From Bryobacteraceae bacterium (GTDB taxonomy: Bacteria > Acidobacteriota > Terriglobia > Bryobacterales > Bryobacteraceae): 64,000 nt of DNA. The notes below the pieces were generated by a model. It did not search any database. It was given only the letters and a program-made list of their open reading frames with translations, and was not told where the DNA came from. The translations under genes and the position numbers were made by a program. The stretch lies in contig JAIEMJ010000044.1 in the NCBI GenBank assembly GCA_019752335.1, positions 1 through 64,000 on the forward strand, in the 5' to 3' direction. Below, piece after piece: positions 13,769-22,211 of this stretch. How positions within the stretch are numbered: the first letter of the stretch is position 1; every line of letters starts with the position of its first letter.

Positions 13769-16708
13769 ATGACCTCGCAACTCGCGCTCGCTATGGTGAC
13801 GGTTATGCACTCTGCTCTTCGGGCGGTAACCCTTTTCAGTCTTGCGTCCAGTTTGCTGTTCCCCCAAAGCCAGGCGATCGACGGCAATGTGGAGGGCGTG
13901 GTTCGCGCGAAGGACGGCCTGGCGATTGCGGGCGCTATCGTGAAGATCACCAATCGGGGCACCGGACTGGTCCGTGAAGCCGTCACCAATGAACAAGGCC
14001 AATACCGGATTCAACTTCTTCCGGTGGGCGCCTACTCCGTCAGCGCCGCCAAGCCCGGCTTCGCAAATCAGCTTCGCCCTGAGGTCGCCCTGGGCGCGGG
14101 GCAAACCCTGACCTTGGACTTCTCCCTCCAAGTGGGCGAAGTAGCCACCACGGTAGAGGTCACCGAGGAAATTCCTGCCGTGGAAGTAGGCCGTACCAGC
14201 GCCTACTCGAATATCTATACCGCGCGCGAAGCGCGCAACCTGCCGACGGCCGGACGTAGCCTCCTGGACTTCTTCGTGATGAACCCCGCCGTGAACGCTC
14301 CGCCCCTCTCCACGGGCGGCTCCGGCACCGGCACGCCTTCGCTATCCTTTGGTGGCTTAGGTTTCCGCCAGATTAATGTCGATGGCGTTTCGAATAATAT
14401 TCAAGGGGGCGCGCGTAACTTAGTCATTAGCCAGGAATCGATCGGATCGTTTCAGTTATCGAATAACTATCCCGCGGAGTTCGGCCGCCAAGCCGCCGTA
14501 CTGATGAATTCGTTCTCCCAGTCCGGCACCAACGATCTGCATGGTTCCGGATTTCTCTTCGCCCGGAACAAGGCTCTGTCGGCCCGGCCCTTTCTGCTGG
14601 CTCCCACCGCGCCCACACCAGAATTCTTCCGTTATAACTTCGGCGGCACGGTTTCTGGTGCGCTGATCAAGAACAAGGCATTTTTCTTTGGCACCTACGA
14701 ACGCTGGACCCAGGACCTTCCCGTGATCTCCACTTTCGGCGGAACTCAGCAAGCCGCCATCGGCCGCCAATTGGGGATTCCGGCCGAGAGCTTAGGCACG
14801 TTCACCACCACCTTCCGCGCCCACACGGCGACGGCAAAGCTAGACTACGAAGTGAACGCGAAGAACCGGATCTCGGCGCGCTATAACTTTTACTTTGATC
14901 GTGAGTCCCCGCTGCAAGGCGGCCAGCAAAGCAGGGAAGTTTCCACCCGTTTCGACGAAGCGCCGCAGTCCTTTACGACGCAATTGGTGACGGCGGCCTC
15001 CCCCACGTTTCTGAACGAAGCGCGCTTTCTCTTCGCGACGCGCGGTATCGAGAACGGTGTCATCAACCCGTTGAACCCGCAGATCAACATTGCCGGCATC
15101 GGTAACTTCAATGGGAACTCCGATGGCGTCTTCTCTTCGCGGGAACGCGGCGTGCAGCTTATCGACAATGTCACCTGGAATCGCGGTGTCCACTCGTTCA
15201 AGGCGGGATTCGACTTACTGCCGGTGAATTTCCGTGAACGTACACGCAACCTGAACGGGACTTTTACTTTCGCCGGTTTGCCCGCTGTCGCCAGCGGACG
15301 AGGGGCAGTAACTCCCTTGCAGCACTATCAAAACACCGTGGATCGCGTGGTAGACCCCGCTACCGGACAACCCTTCACCTACAGCCAATTCACCCGCGCA
15401 CTGGGCCAGGAGTTTTTCAACGCCACGGTAATCAATCAAGGCTACTTCTTTCAAGACGACTGGCGCATCAATAGCCGCCTCAAGCTCCATCTCGGCCTTC
15501 GCTATGAGCTCTTCGCGCGGCCCAGCGGCTTGGCCAATCCGGACTTTCCCGCCACCGGCGTAATTCCGCAAGACAAGAATAACTGGGCGCCGCGGATATC
15601 GATGGCCTTCGATCCCCTGGGGAAAGGTAAGTCCGTCATTCGGGCCGGCTACGGAATCTACTACAACACGACGGTCGCGCAAACGTTCAACACGTTTCTG
15701 CGCGGCAACGGACGCGAAGTGCGCAATGTGACGATTACCGGTACGCAAGCGGGCGCGCCGCCCTTCACGCGCTCCACGGTACCAGCCTTCACGGGCGGCA
15801 CTCTACAGGTTTCGAACCTGAATGTCTTTGGTTCCAGCTTCGACGACCCCATGGTCCATAGCTATTTCGTTTCTTTTGACCAGGAGATTGCTCCCGGCCA
15901 TTCTCTATCCGTGCAGTACCTGGGTAACCGCGCTCGCAGTCTTCCCTATGCCTTACTTTCGAATCTGCGAGCGACGGGCACGCTACCGGATGGGCGCGTG
16001 CTCTACGGCGGTACCGCCAATCGCCCCGACCCGCGGTTTGGCAATATCTTCACGACGGTGTCGCAAGGTTATCAGAACTTCAACGGCATGTTAGTGACAC
16101 TGACGCGCCGGCTCAGCCATGGGCTTAGCTTTCAGGCCGGATATTTGTACCAAGATGTGCAGGGAGTCGCTTATGTGAACGGCGCCGGCGCCTTTACGAA
16201 CTTTGGCGCGACGGTGGTACCCGCGGATCCGGCACGGCCGGAGAGCGACCGCGGCCGCGGCGACTTCAACCAACCGCACCGGTTTACGCTTACCGCGGTT
16301 TGGGAGCCAAGGATTAGCGTCTTAAAGGGCGCGGCCTCGCAAGTACTCAACGGCTGGCAATTGTCTACGCGGACTGTGGCCCAATCCGGCCTACCGTTCT
16401 CGCCCCTGACGGGACAGGATAACAATGGCGACACGCAATTTACTGACCGGCCCGTGGGCATCGCCTATAATTCCTATCGCTTACCCACCTACGCGACGAT
16501 TGACCTCCGCCTCACCCGCAATTTCCGCATGGGCGAGCGGCGGAACCTGGAGTTACTCGGCGAAGTCTTCAACCTCACCAGCCGTCTCAATGCGACCAAT
16601 GTAAACCGCACTTGGGGACCAAATCCAATAGCGGCCACAGCTTTCAATCAACCCACGGCCGCTGAGACATCGCGGCAGTTTCAATTGGGCGTGAGATACT
16701 CCTTCTAA
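13769..16708 (+). CDS. Oar-like TonB-dependent outer-membrane receptor (1)
   Basis: About 979 residues. A signal peptide (MHSALRAVTLFSLASSLLFPQSQA from the ATG at 13805) is followed by a carboxypeptidase-regulatory-like Ig domain, NVEGVVRAKDGLAIAGAIVKITNRGTG, then a plug region with YSNIYTAREARNLPTAGRSL, and a long beta-barrel ending in an aromatic residue (GVRYSF), as outer-membrane porins do. Such proteins are thought to take up large nutrients with TonB energy. The frame is open from 13304, but the first 155 codons are antisense to the HAD gene; ATGs at 13769, 13793 and 13805 are the real choices, none with a strong ribosome-binding site. Its 3' end overlaps the converging TopoIII-RecQ gene by four bases. 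Confidence 0.85.
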   Translation: MTSQLALAMVTVMHSALRAVTLFSLASSLLFPQSQAIDGNVEGVVRAKDGLAIAGAIVKITNRGTGLVREAVTNEQGQYRIQLLPVGAYSVSAAKPGFANQLRPEVALGAGQTLTLDFSLQVGEVATTVEVTEEIPAVEVGRTSAYSNIYTAREARNLPTAGRSLLDFFVMNPAVNAPPLSTGGSGTGTPSLSFGGLGFRQINVDGVSNNIQGGARNLVISQESIGSFQLSNNYPAEFGRQAAVLMNSFSQSGTNDLHGSGFLFARNKALSARPFLLAPTAPTPEFFRYNFGGTVSGALIKNKAFFFGTYERWTQDLPVISTFGGTQQAAIGRQLGIPAESLGTFTTTFRAHTATAKLDYEVNAKNRISARYNFYFDRESPLQGGQQSREVSTRFDEAPQSFTTQLVTAASPTFLNEARFLFATRGIENGVINPLNPQINIAGIGNFNGNSDGVFSSRERGVQLIDNVTWNRGVHSFKAGFDLLPVNFRERTRNLNGTFTFAGLPAVASGRGAVTPLQHYQNTVDRVVDPATGQPFTYSQFTRALGQEFFNATVINQGYFFQDDWRINSRLKLHLGLRYELFARPSGLANPDFPATGVIPQDKNNWAPRISMAFDPLGKGKSVIRAGYGIYYNTTVAQTFNTFLRGNGREVRNVTITGTQAGAPPFTRSTVPAFTGGTLQVSNLNVFGSSFDDPMVHSYFVSFDQEIAPGHSLSVQYLGNRARSLPYALLSNLRATGTLPDGRVLYGGTANRPDPRFGNIFTTVSQGYQNFNGMLVTLTRRLSHGLSFQAGYLYQDVQGVAYVNGAGAFTNFGATVVPADPARPESDRGRGDFNQPHRFTLTAVWEPRISVLKGAASQVLNGWQLSTRTVAQSGLPFSPLTGQDNNGDTQFTDRPVGIAYNSYRLPTYATIDLRLTRNFRMGERRNLELLGEVFNLTSRLNATNVNRTWGPNPIAATAFNQPTAAETSRQFQLGVRYSF

Positions 16709-19700
16709 CTGGGCGGGTTGATGATCTTCAGCACGGCGGGGCCGTAGCGGGCGGCCAGGCGTGGGCTCACACCGGAGACGGCCACTAAGTCGTCGTAGTT
16801 GTACGGCTCGGCTTCCAGGATCGCGGTGAGCACACGGTCAGAGAAAATGCGGAAGGCCGGCACGCCTTGTTGCTTCGCTTCGGCCAAGCGCCACTGCTTC
16901 AAAGCTAGTTCGCGCGGATCAGCGGCTGCGGTGGGAGCGCGCTTGCGAGCCACCTTTACCGGAGTCTTGTCCCGGCGGCGTGTGTCGCGCGTACGCGAGG
17001 ATTTTGGCGGCGCTTCCTTCAGCAGTAACTCGACGCCGTCCAGCGCGTGCGGATCGTCGCCAGCGTTGGTGAGTGTTACTTTGCGGAAGGTAATCTCGCG
17101 GCCTTCGGTGGTAAAGGTGGCGTCGCGTATGTCGATTAAGCCCGCCCTCGCTACGGCGCCGAGTAACTGCTCAAAAGTATCCCGATCCACCTTGCCGCCG
17201 AACTCGGAGTGAAGCTTGCCGGTGGACCGCCCGTCGGACTTGCGCAACGCCGCCAACACCATGCTGACGATGCCGGTCTCTTGCGGTGTCGCTTCGCGGA
17301 AGGACTGGGCCTGCGAGGTTTCCGGTGCGCAGAAATCGCATAGGCCGCAGGACTGCTTTGCACCGGCGTGGTCACCGAAGTGGGCCACCAGCGCGCTCAT
17401 GCGGCAACGGTTCTCCTCGGTGAACTTCAACATGCTTTGGAGCTGCGTTACGCGCTGGCCGATTTGCGTCTGATAAGGAGCCCGCCAACCGTCCGTGCCG
17501 CGCGTGACGTTTTCGGCGAAGTCCACCACGGCGCCGCCGTGGATCCATAACTTCTCCAGCGCCTTGTCGAAGGTTTCGGCTTCAATCTTCAGGCGCTTCT
17601 GTAAGTCTTCCTTCGCTTCCGGCTCTTCTCGTAAGGCCGTAAAGATCTTGTCGAGTAAAGCGATATCCGGGTAGTCGCGTTCGTGGAAGTAATCGTGGGT
17701 GTGCCGGTCCGCATACGAGTGCATCAACACCGCACGTGACGGCAGACCGTCGCGGCCCGCGCGACCGATCTCCTGATAGTACCCTTCGACGCTGGCAGGC
17801 AGGGCGGTATGAATCACCGTGCGGACGTCGGCTTTGTCGATGCCCATGCCGAAGGCGATCGTCGCTACGATCACGTCGAGTTGGCCGCTGAGAAAAGCGC
17901 TCTGCACCTTCTGGCGCACGCTCGCCGCCAAGCCTGCGTGATAGGCGGCGACCGGAAAATGCCGTTTGAGTTCGTCCGCGAATTCATCCGCTTTTTTGCG
18001 CGTCGGCGCATAGACGATGGCCGGCCGGCGCGCTTTGTCGCTCAGGAATTCGCGGACTAGGTCTACGCGTTGCCCCGGCGGAGCTTCCACCACTTCAATC
18101 GCTAGATTGTCGCGCCGGAAGCCTTGGATGAAGCGCCCTTGGTCGCCCAAGTTCAACTGTGAGGCAATGTCGTCCTGCACGATGGGCGTGGCGGTGGCGG
18201 TAAGGGCGATGACCGGCGCGGGCCGCAATAGCGGTAAGTGCTGGCCTAGAGTACGGTAGTCCGGCCGGAAGTCGTGGCCCCATTGCGAAATACAATGCGC
18301 CTCATCGACCGCTACTAACGTAGGCTTGCGCTTGGCGAGCATTTCCGGAAAACCGGGAACGCGTAAGCGTTCGGGGGCGATAAACAGAAATTGTAAGTTG
18401 CCCTGTAAGTAATCGATACAGGCTTGGCGCGAATCGGCGCGGTCACGGCCGGAGTGAATACGCTCGACGGCGAAGCCGCGCTCCTTTAGCTTGGCGACTT
18501 GGTCCTCCATCAGCGCGATCAGCGGACTGATGACCAAGGTGGTGCCGCCCCGCGCGAGACCGGGTAATTGGTAGCACAAGCTTTTGCCGGCGCCGGTGGG
18601 CATGACGAGTAAGACGTCGTGCCCTTCCACCACCGCGCGGCAGACGGCTTCCTGGCTGGGCCGGAATTGCGAAAAGCCGAAGGCCGATTTCAGCAGGGCT
18701 GGTAAGTCGTCCGTTTGGCCTTCCCACTCTCTGTGAACCACCGTTTCCTTATGACCCCTCACTTCATGACCCCTCACTTCGTTCGGGGCTTGGTCGCGCG
18801 TAGCAGTTGGTGCGGCGGGCGAAGTCTGCGAGACCTTGCCGACTACGTCGCGTACATAGTCCTCAATGCCCTTCACAAAGGGCGGCAGATGGGCTTGGCC
18901 GCGCTCAATGCGCTTCAAGAAGGCTTCCCACTGGCCCGTCATCGCGGGGCTCTTCACTTCGGGATGGACCACTTCAATCAGGTGAATCCCTTTGTCGGTA
19001 GCTTCCAGCGTTTTGCCCTCGCGCTGGATGTAGCCGCGCTTCAGCAGCACTTCGATGATGTTGGCGCGGGTGGCGGGCGTGCCCAGGCCAGTCTCCTTCA
19101 TGGCGTCCGACAGTTCCTTCTCGTCGAGCGTCTTGCCGGCCGTCTGCATGGCCGTGAGTAACGTGGCGTCGTTGAAACGCTTGGGAGGGCGGGTTTTCTT
19201 AAGGACGGACTCCGCGGCCAGCACGTCCTGCGCTTGCCCAGCCTGCAGCGTCACCGGCAAAGTCTGCTCCGCGTCTTTACCTTTTTTCTCGACCGCGATG
19301 TCGAGGACTTTCCAGCCCATCTGGCGGATGATGGTGCCCGTGGAGTGGTAGCGATCCGTAAAGCCAGGATTGGTGATCAGCGTGATGACGGTAGTTACTT
19401 CGGTGAGGAAATCGTCATGCCAGGCGGAGAGTAAGCGGCGGCAGACTAAGTCGTATAAGCGCTTTTCATCTTCCGAGAGACGAGCCTTGCTGGGCGAGGT
19501 CGCCGTGGGAATAATGGCGTGGTGGTCAGTAATCTTCGTATCGTCCACATAGCGCGCGCCCAGCGGACTCCCCGTGCCGGGCGCGAGTAAGTCCGCATAA
19601 GCCGGACTGATGGCCGCGACGACGCCGGGTAGCGTCTTGGCGATGGCTTGCGAGAGATGGCGGCTGTCGGTACGGGGATAGCTGAGTAACTTGTGGGTTT

Positions 19701-20673
19701 CGTACAAGGCCTGCGCGACGTCCAGCGTCTTCTGCGCGCTGAAGCCGTACAGGCGGTTGGCGTGGCGTTGTAACTCTGCTAAGTCATACAAGCCCGGCGG
19801 ACTCATACGCTTCTGCTCGGGCTGCACGGACTCAATCCGGGCGTCGCCCGATTTCGCCCGGGCTACCACTGCCTTGGCTTCTTCGGGCGCCGCTGGCAGG
19901 CGCATCGCTTGGGAGAGCGTCTCGTTCTTGGCCACGGGGCGGAAACAGGTGCCCTCGTACTTCGGGCGCGGCGCAGTGCTGTCCTTCGGCGAGAAGGTCG
20001 CAACGACTTCGCGGTATTCCTCGGGAACGAAGGCTCGCACGGCGAGTTCGCGCTCCACGATCATGGCCAGGGTGGGAGTTTGTACGCGGCCGACGGAGAG
20101 CTCTTCGTCGAAGGCGAGGGAGTAAGCCCGTGAGAGGTTCATGCCGACGAGCCAGTCCGCGCGGCTGCGGCCGCGGGCGGCGTCGCCGAGGCCGTCGTAT
20201 TCCTGGGCGCTCTTCAAGCTATCGAAGCCGGCGCGGATGGCATCGGCGGTGAGCGACGAGATCCACAGGCGATCTACCGGTTTGTTGGTGTGGGCGGCGT
20301 CGTAGATGTAGCGGAAGATGAGTTCACCTTCGCGCCCGGCGTCGGTGGCGCAGACGACGCGGCCCACTTTGGGGGAATTCAGAATCTGGCGGACCACTTC
20401 GAATTGGTCCTTCGTTTTGTCGTAGACGACGAGTGGCCAGTCGTCGGGCAGCATCGGCAGGAGGTGCTTGCGCCATTGCTTCCACTCGGGGCGAATCTCA
20501 TGCGGCTGGGCGAGCGAGACCAGATGGCCGATGGCCCAGGTGACGATGTAACCGCCGCCGTGCAGGTAGCCGTCGCCTTTCTGGTGGGCGCCGAGGACTT
20601 TGGCAATATCGCGGGCGACGGAGGGCTTTTCCGCCACGACGGCAATGGTGTGAGCTACGGCAGGGGTGGACAA
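16705..20673 (-). CDS. Single-chain fusion of DNA topoisomerase III and RecQ helicase
   Basis: 1322 residues in one open frame. Residues 1-600 are a type IA topoisomerase of the TopB kind: TOPRIM start VVAEKPSVA (12-20), ATDAGREGELIFR (109-121), VGRVQTPT, and the catalytic tyrosine in SYPRTDSR (Tyr332). Residues 601-655 are a low-complexity linker with a tandem EVRGH-EVRGH. Residues 656-1120 are RecQ: Walker A MPTGAGKS (691-698), DEAH (790-793), GRAGRDG, and the four-cysteine zinc site ending CGLCDFC. A winged-helix region (about 1130-1200) and an HRDC domain (about 1253-1322) complete RecQ. The zinc ribbons at the end of many TopA/TopB proteins are absent. RecQ and Topo III act together to dissolve recombination intermediates; here they are one polypeptide. 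The stop overlaps the converging TonB gene. Confidence 0.93.
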   Translation of the reverse strand: MSTPAVAHTIAVVAEKPSVARDIAKVLGAHQKGDGYLHGGGYIVTWAIGHLVSLAQPHEIRPEWKQWRKHLLPMLPDDWPLVVYDKTKDQFEVVRQILNSPKVGRVVCATDAGREGELIFRYIYDAAHTNKPVDRLWISSLTADAIRAGFDSLKSAQEYDGLGDAARGRSRADWLVGMNLSRAYSLAFDEELSVGRVQTPTLAMIVERELAVRAFVPEEYREVVATFSPKDSTAPRPKYEGTCFRPVAKNETLSQAMRLPAAPEEAKAVVARAKSGDARIESVQPEQKRMSPPGLYDLAELQRHANRLYGFSAQKTLDVAQALYETHKLLSYPRTDSRHLSQAIAKTLPGVVAAISPAYADLLAPGTGSPLGARYVDDTKITDHHAIIPTATSPSKARLSEDEKRLYDLVCRRLLSAWHDDFLTEVTTVITLITNPGFTDRYHSTGTIIRQMGWKVLDIAVEKKGKDAEQTLPVTLQAGQAQDVLAAESVLKKTRPPKRFNDATLLTAMQTAGKTLDEKELSDAMKETGLGTPATRANIIEVLLKRGYIQREGKTLEATDKGIHLIEVVHPEVKSPAMTGQWEAFLKRIERGQAHLPPFVKGIEDYVRDVVGKVSQTSPAAPTATRDQAPNEVRGHEVRGHKETVVHREWEGQTDDLPALLKSAFGFSQFRPSQEAVCRAVVEGHDVLLVMPTGAGKSLCYQLPGLARGGTTLVISPLIALMEDQVAKLKERGFAVERIHSGRDRADSRQACIDYLQGNLQFLFIAPERLRVPGFPEMLAKRKPTLVAVDEAHCISQWGHDFRPDYRTLGQHLPLLRPAPVIALTATATPIVQDDIASQLNLGDQGRFIQGFRRDNLAIEVVEAPPGQRVDLVREFLSDKARRPAIVYAPTRKKADEFADELKRHFPVAAYHAGLAASVRQKVQSAFLSGQLDVIVATIAFGMGIDKADVRTVIHTALPASVEGYYQEIGRAGRDGLPSRAVLMHSYADRHTHDYFHERDYPDIALLDKIFTALREEPEAKEDLQKRLKIEAETFDKALEKLWIHGGAVVDFAENVTRGTDGWRAPYQTQIGQRVTQLQSMLKFTEENRCRMSALVAHFGDHAGAKQSCGLCDFCAPETSQAQSFREATPQETGIVSMVLAALRKSDGRSTGKLHSEFGGKVDRDTFEQLLGAVARAGLIDIRDATFTTEGREITFRKVTLTNAGDDPHALDGVELLLKEAPPKSSRTRDTRRRDKTPVKVARKRAPTAAADPRELALKQWRLAEAKQQGVPAFRIFSDRVLTAILEAEPYNYDDLVAVSGVSPRLAARYGPAVLKIINPPS
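18751..18788. repeat. Tandem 15-bp repeat and hairpin in the TopoIII-RecQ linker
   Basis: atgacccctcacttc occurs twice in tandem (18751-18765 and 18766-18780). The second copy runs into gttcgggg, giving a CCCC...GGGG hairpin of the type usually seen between genes. In the protein it encodes the EVRGH-EVRGH repeat of the linker between the two enzymes. Confidence 0.75.
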
Positions 20674-20717
20674 GGGCAGCCTTTATTGTAGCGGGCGCGA
20701 TACACTGGAGGAAGGCC

Positions 20718-21059
20718 ATGAGTTCCGCTTGGATTCGCGCCTTCTGCCTGTCACTGCCGCACGCCACCGAGGACGTGAAGTGGGAGAAGGACCTCGTGTT
20801 TTGTATCGGAGCGAAGATGTTCGCGGTGACGTGCCTGGAGCCGCACACGGTCTCGCTGTCTTTCAAATGCACGCCCGAGAGCTTCGCTGAACTCGTCGAG
20901 CGGCCAGGCGTCATTCCCGCGCCGTATCTGGCGCGAGCCCATTGGGTAGCCCTCGAAAGTGAGGACGCTTTGTCGCGCCGGGAACTGGAGCCGTTGTTGC
21001 GCACGGCCTACGAACTGGTGTTGGCGAAGCTGCCCAAGCGCGTCCGCGACGGCTTATAG
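20718..21059 (+). CDS. MmcQ/YjbR family protein
   Basis: 113-residue soluble protein of the MmcQ/YjbR (DUF419) family, recognised from CLSLPHATEDVKWEKDLVFCIGAKMFAV near the N terminus and the PAPYLARAHWVAL stretch; the length is usual for the family. Members have a CyaY-like DNA-binding-type fold but no agreed function. It starts a plus-strand run: its stop directly abuts the ATG of acetate kinase, so co-transcription is likely. It is divergent from the TopoIII-RecQ gene, with 44 bases between the two starts. Confidence 0.82.
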   Translation: MSSAWIRAFCLSLPHATEDVKWEKDLVFCIGAKMFAVTCLEPHTVSLSFKCTPESFAELVERPGVIPAPYLARAHWVALESEDALSRRELEPLLRTAYELVLAKLPKRVRDGL

Positions 21060-22211
21060 ATGCAAAAACCCTACATCCTCACGTTGAACGGCGGTTCCTC
21101 CAGCTTGAAGTTCGCTGTCTTCGAAGCCGGCGAGCGGCGTTTGCGGGGGAGTATCGAGCGCATCGGGATGTCCGGTACACGGATGTCCGTGGATGGCGCG
21201 GCGGTGCGTTGCCCGAAACTGGACCAGAGTGCCGCGCCGGGCTTTCTACTCGACTGGTTGGAACGGCAGCCGCTTTTCCCGTTGATCGGCGCGGTGGGGC
21301 ATCGCGTGGTGCATGGCATGCGACATACGCAGCCGGAACTGGTGTCGGCGAAGTTACTCGCGAAGCTGCGACGCATTTCTCCTTATGACCCAGAGCATAT
21401 GCCGCACGAGATTGCGTTGCTCGAGGCGGTGCGCCGGCGGTATCCGAAGTTACCGCAAGTGGCGTGTTTCGATACGGCTTTTCATCGCACGATGCCGCGC
21501 GTGGCGAAGCTACTTCCTTTGCCCCGCCGCTATCAGGCGAAGGGCGTAGAGCGCTATGGGTTTCATGGACTTTCTTACGCTTACTTAGTCGAAGAACTTA
21601 CTCGTTTGCAGGGCAAGCGGGGCCGCGTGATTCTGGCGCACTTAGGCAGCGGCGCGAGTTTGGCGGCTGTGCGCGACGGTATTTGCCAGGAGACGACGAT
21701 GGGCTTCACTCCGTCGGCCGGGGTGATGATGAGTACGCGCACGGGTGATCTGGATCCGGGCTTAGTTTATTATCTGGCGCGGACCGAGAGGATGACGGCC
21801 GCGGGTTTTCAGCGGCTGGTGAATCACGAGAGCGGGCTGCTGGGCGTCTCCGGCAGCAGCGGCGACATTCGCGACTTGTGCGCGCGCGAAGCGGAGGACC
21901 CTCGTGCCGGCGAAGCGGTGGAGCTTTTCTGCTATCAGGTGCGCAAGACGATTGGCGCGCTGACGGCGGTGCTGGGCGGCTTGGACACGCTGGTGTTTTC
22001 CGCGGGCATCGGCGAGAATTCGCCGCTGATTCGCCAGCGCATTTGCCATGGGCTGGAGTATTTAGGCCTTACGGTGGACGCGCGCCGGAATCAGCGTCAG
22101 GCGGCGGTAATCTCGAAGCCAAACGGCACGGTGACGGTGCGTGTGTTGCGGACGGATGAAGAGATGATGATTGCCCGGTCAACCGGCCGGTTATTACAGG
22201 AGGTTCGATGA
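21060..22211 (+). CDS. ackA: Acetate kinase
   Basis: 383 residues. It transfers phosphate from acetyl phosphate to ADP, giving acetate and ATP. Family marks are the N-terminal [73 protein letters not shown] and the late [10 protein letters not shown]. It is slightly shorter than the usual 390-400 residues with no missing motif. The gene overlaps phosphoketolase by four bases (ATGA at 22208), so the pair is coupled, and its product uses the acetyl phosphate made by that enzyme. A propionate-kinase activity cannot be excluded. Confidence 0.92.
   Translation: MQKPYILTLNGGSSSLKFAVFEAGERRLRGSIERIGMSGTRMSVDGAAVRCPKLDQSAAPGFLLDWLERQPLFPLIGAVGHRVVHGMRHTQPELVSAKLLAKLRRISPYDPEHMPHEIALLEAVRRRYPKLPQVACFDTAFHRTMPRVAKLLPLPRRYQAKGVERYGFHGLSYAYLVEELTRLQGKRGRVILAHLGSGASLAAVRDGICQETTMGFTPSAGVMMSTRTGDLDPGLVYYLARTERMTAAGFQRLVNHESGLLGVSGSSGDIRDLCAREAEDPRAGEAVELFCYQVRKTIGALTAVLGGLDTLVFSAGIGENSPLIRQRICHGLEYLGLTVDARRNQRQAAVISKPNGTVTVRVLRTDEEMMIARSTGRLLQEVR

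Noticed and set aside
18751-18788. Possibility that the tandem repeat is a CRISPR or VNTR array
   Set aside because: Only two units of 15 bp with no spacers.
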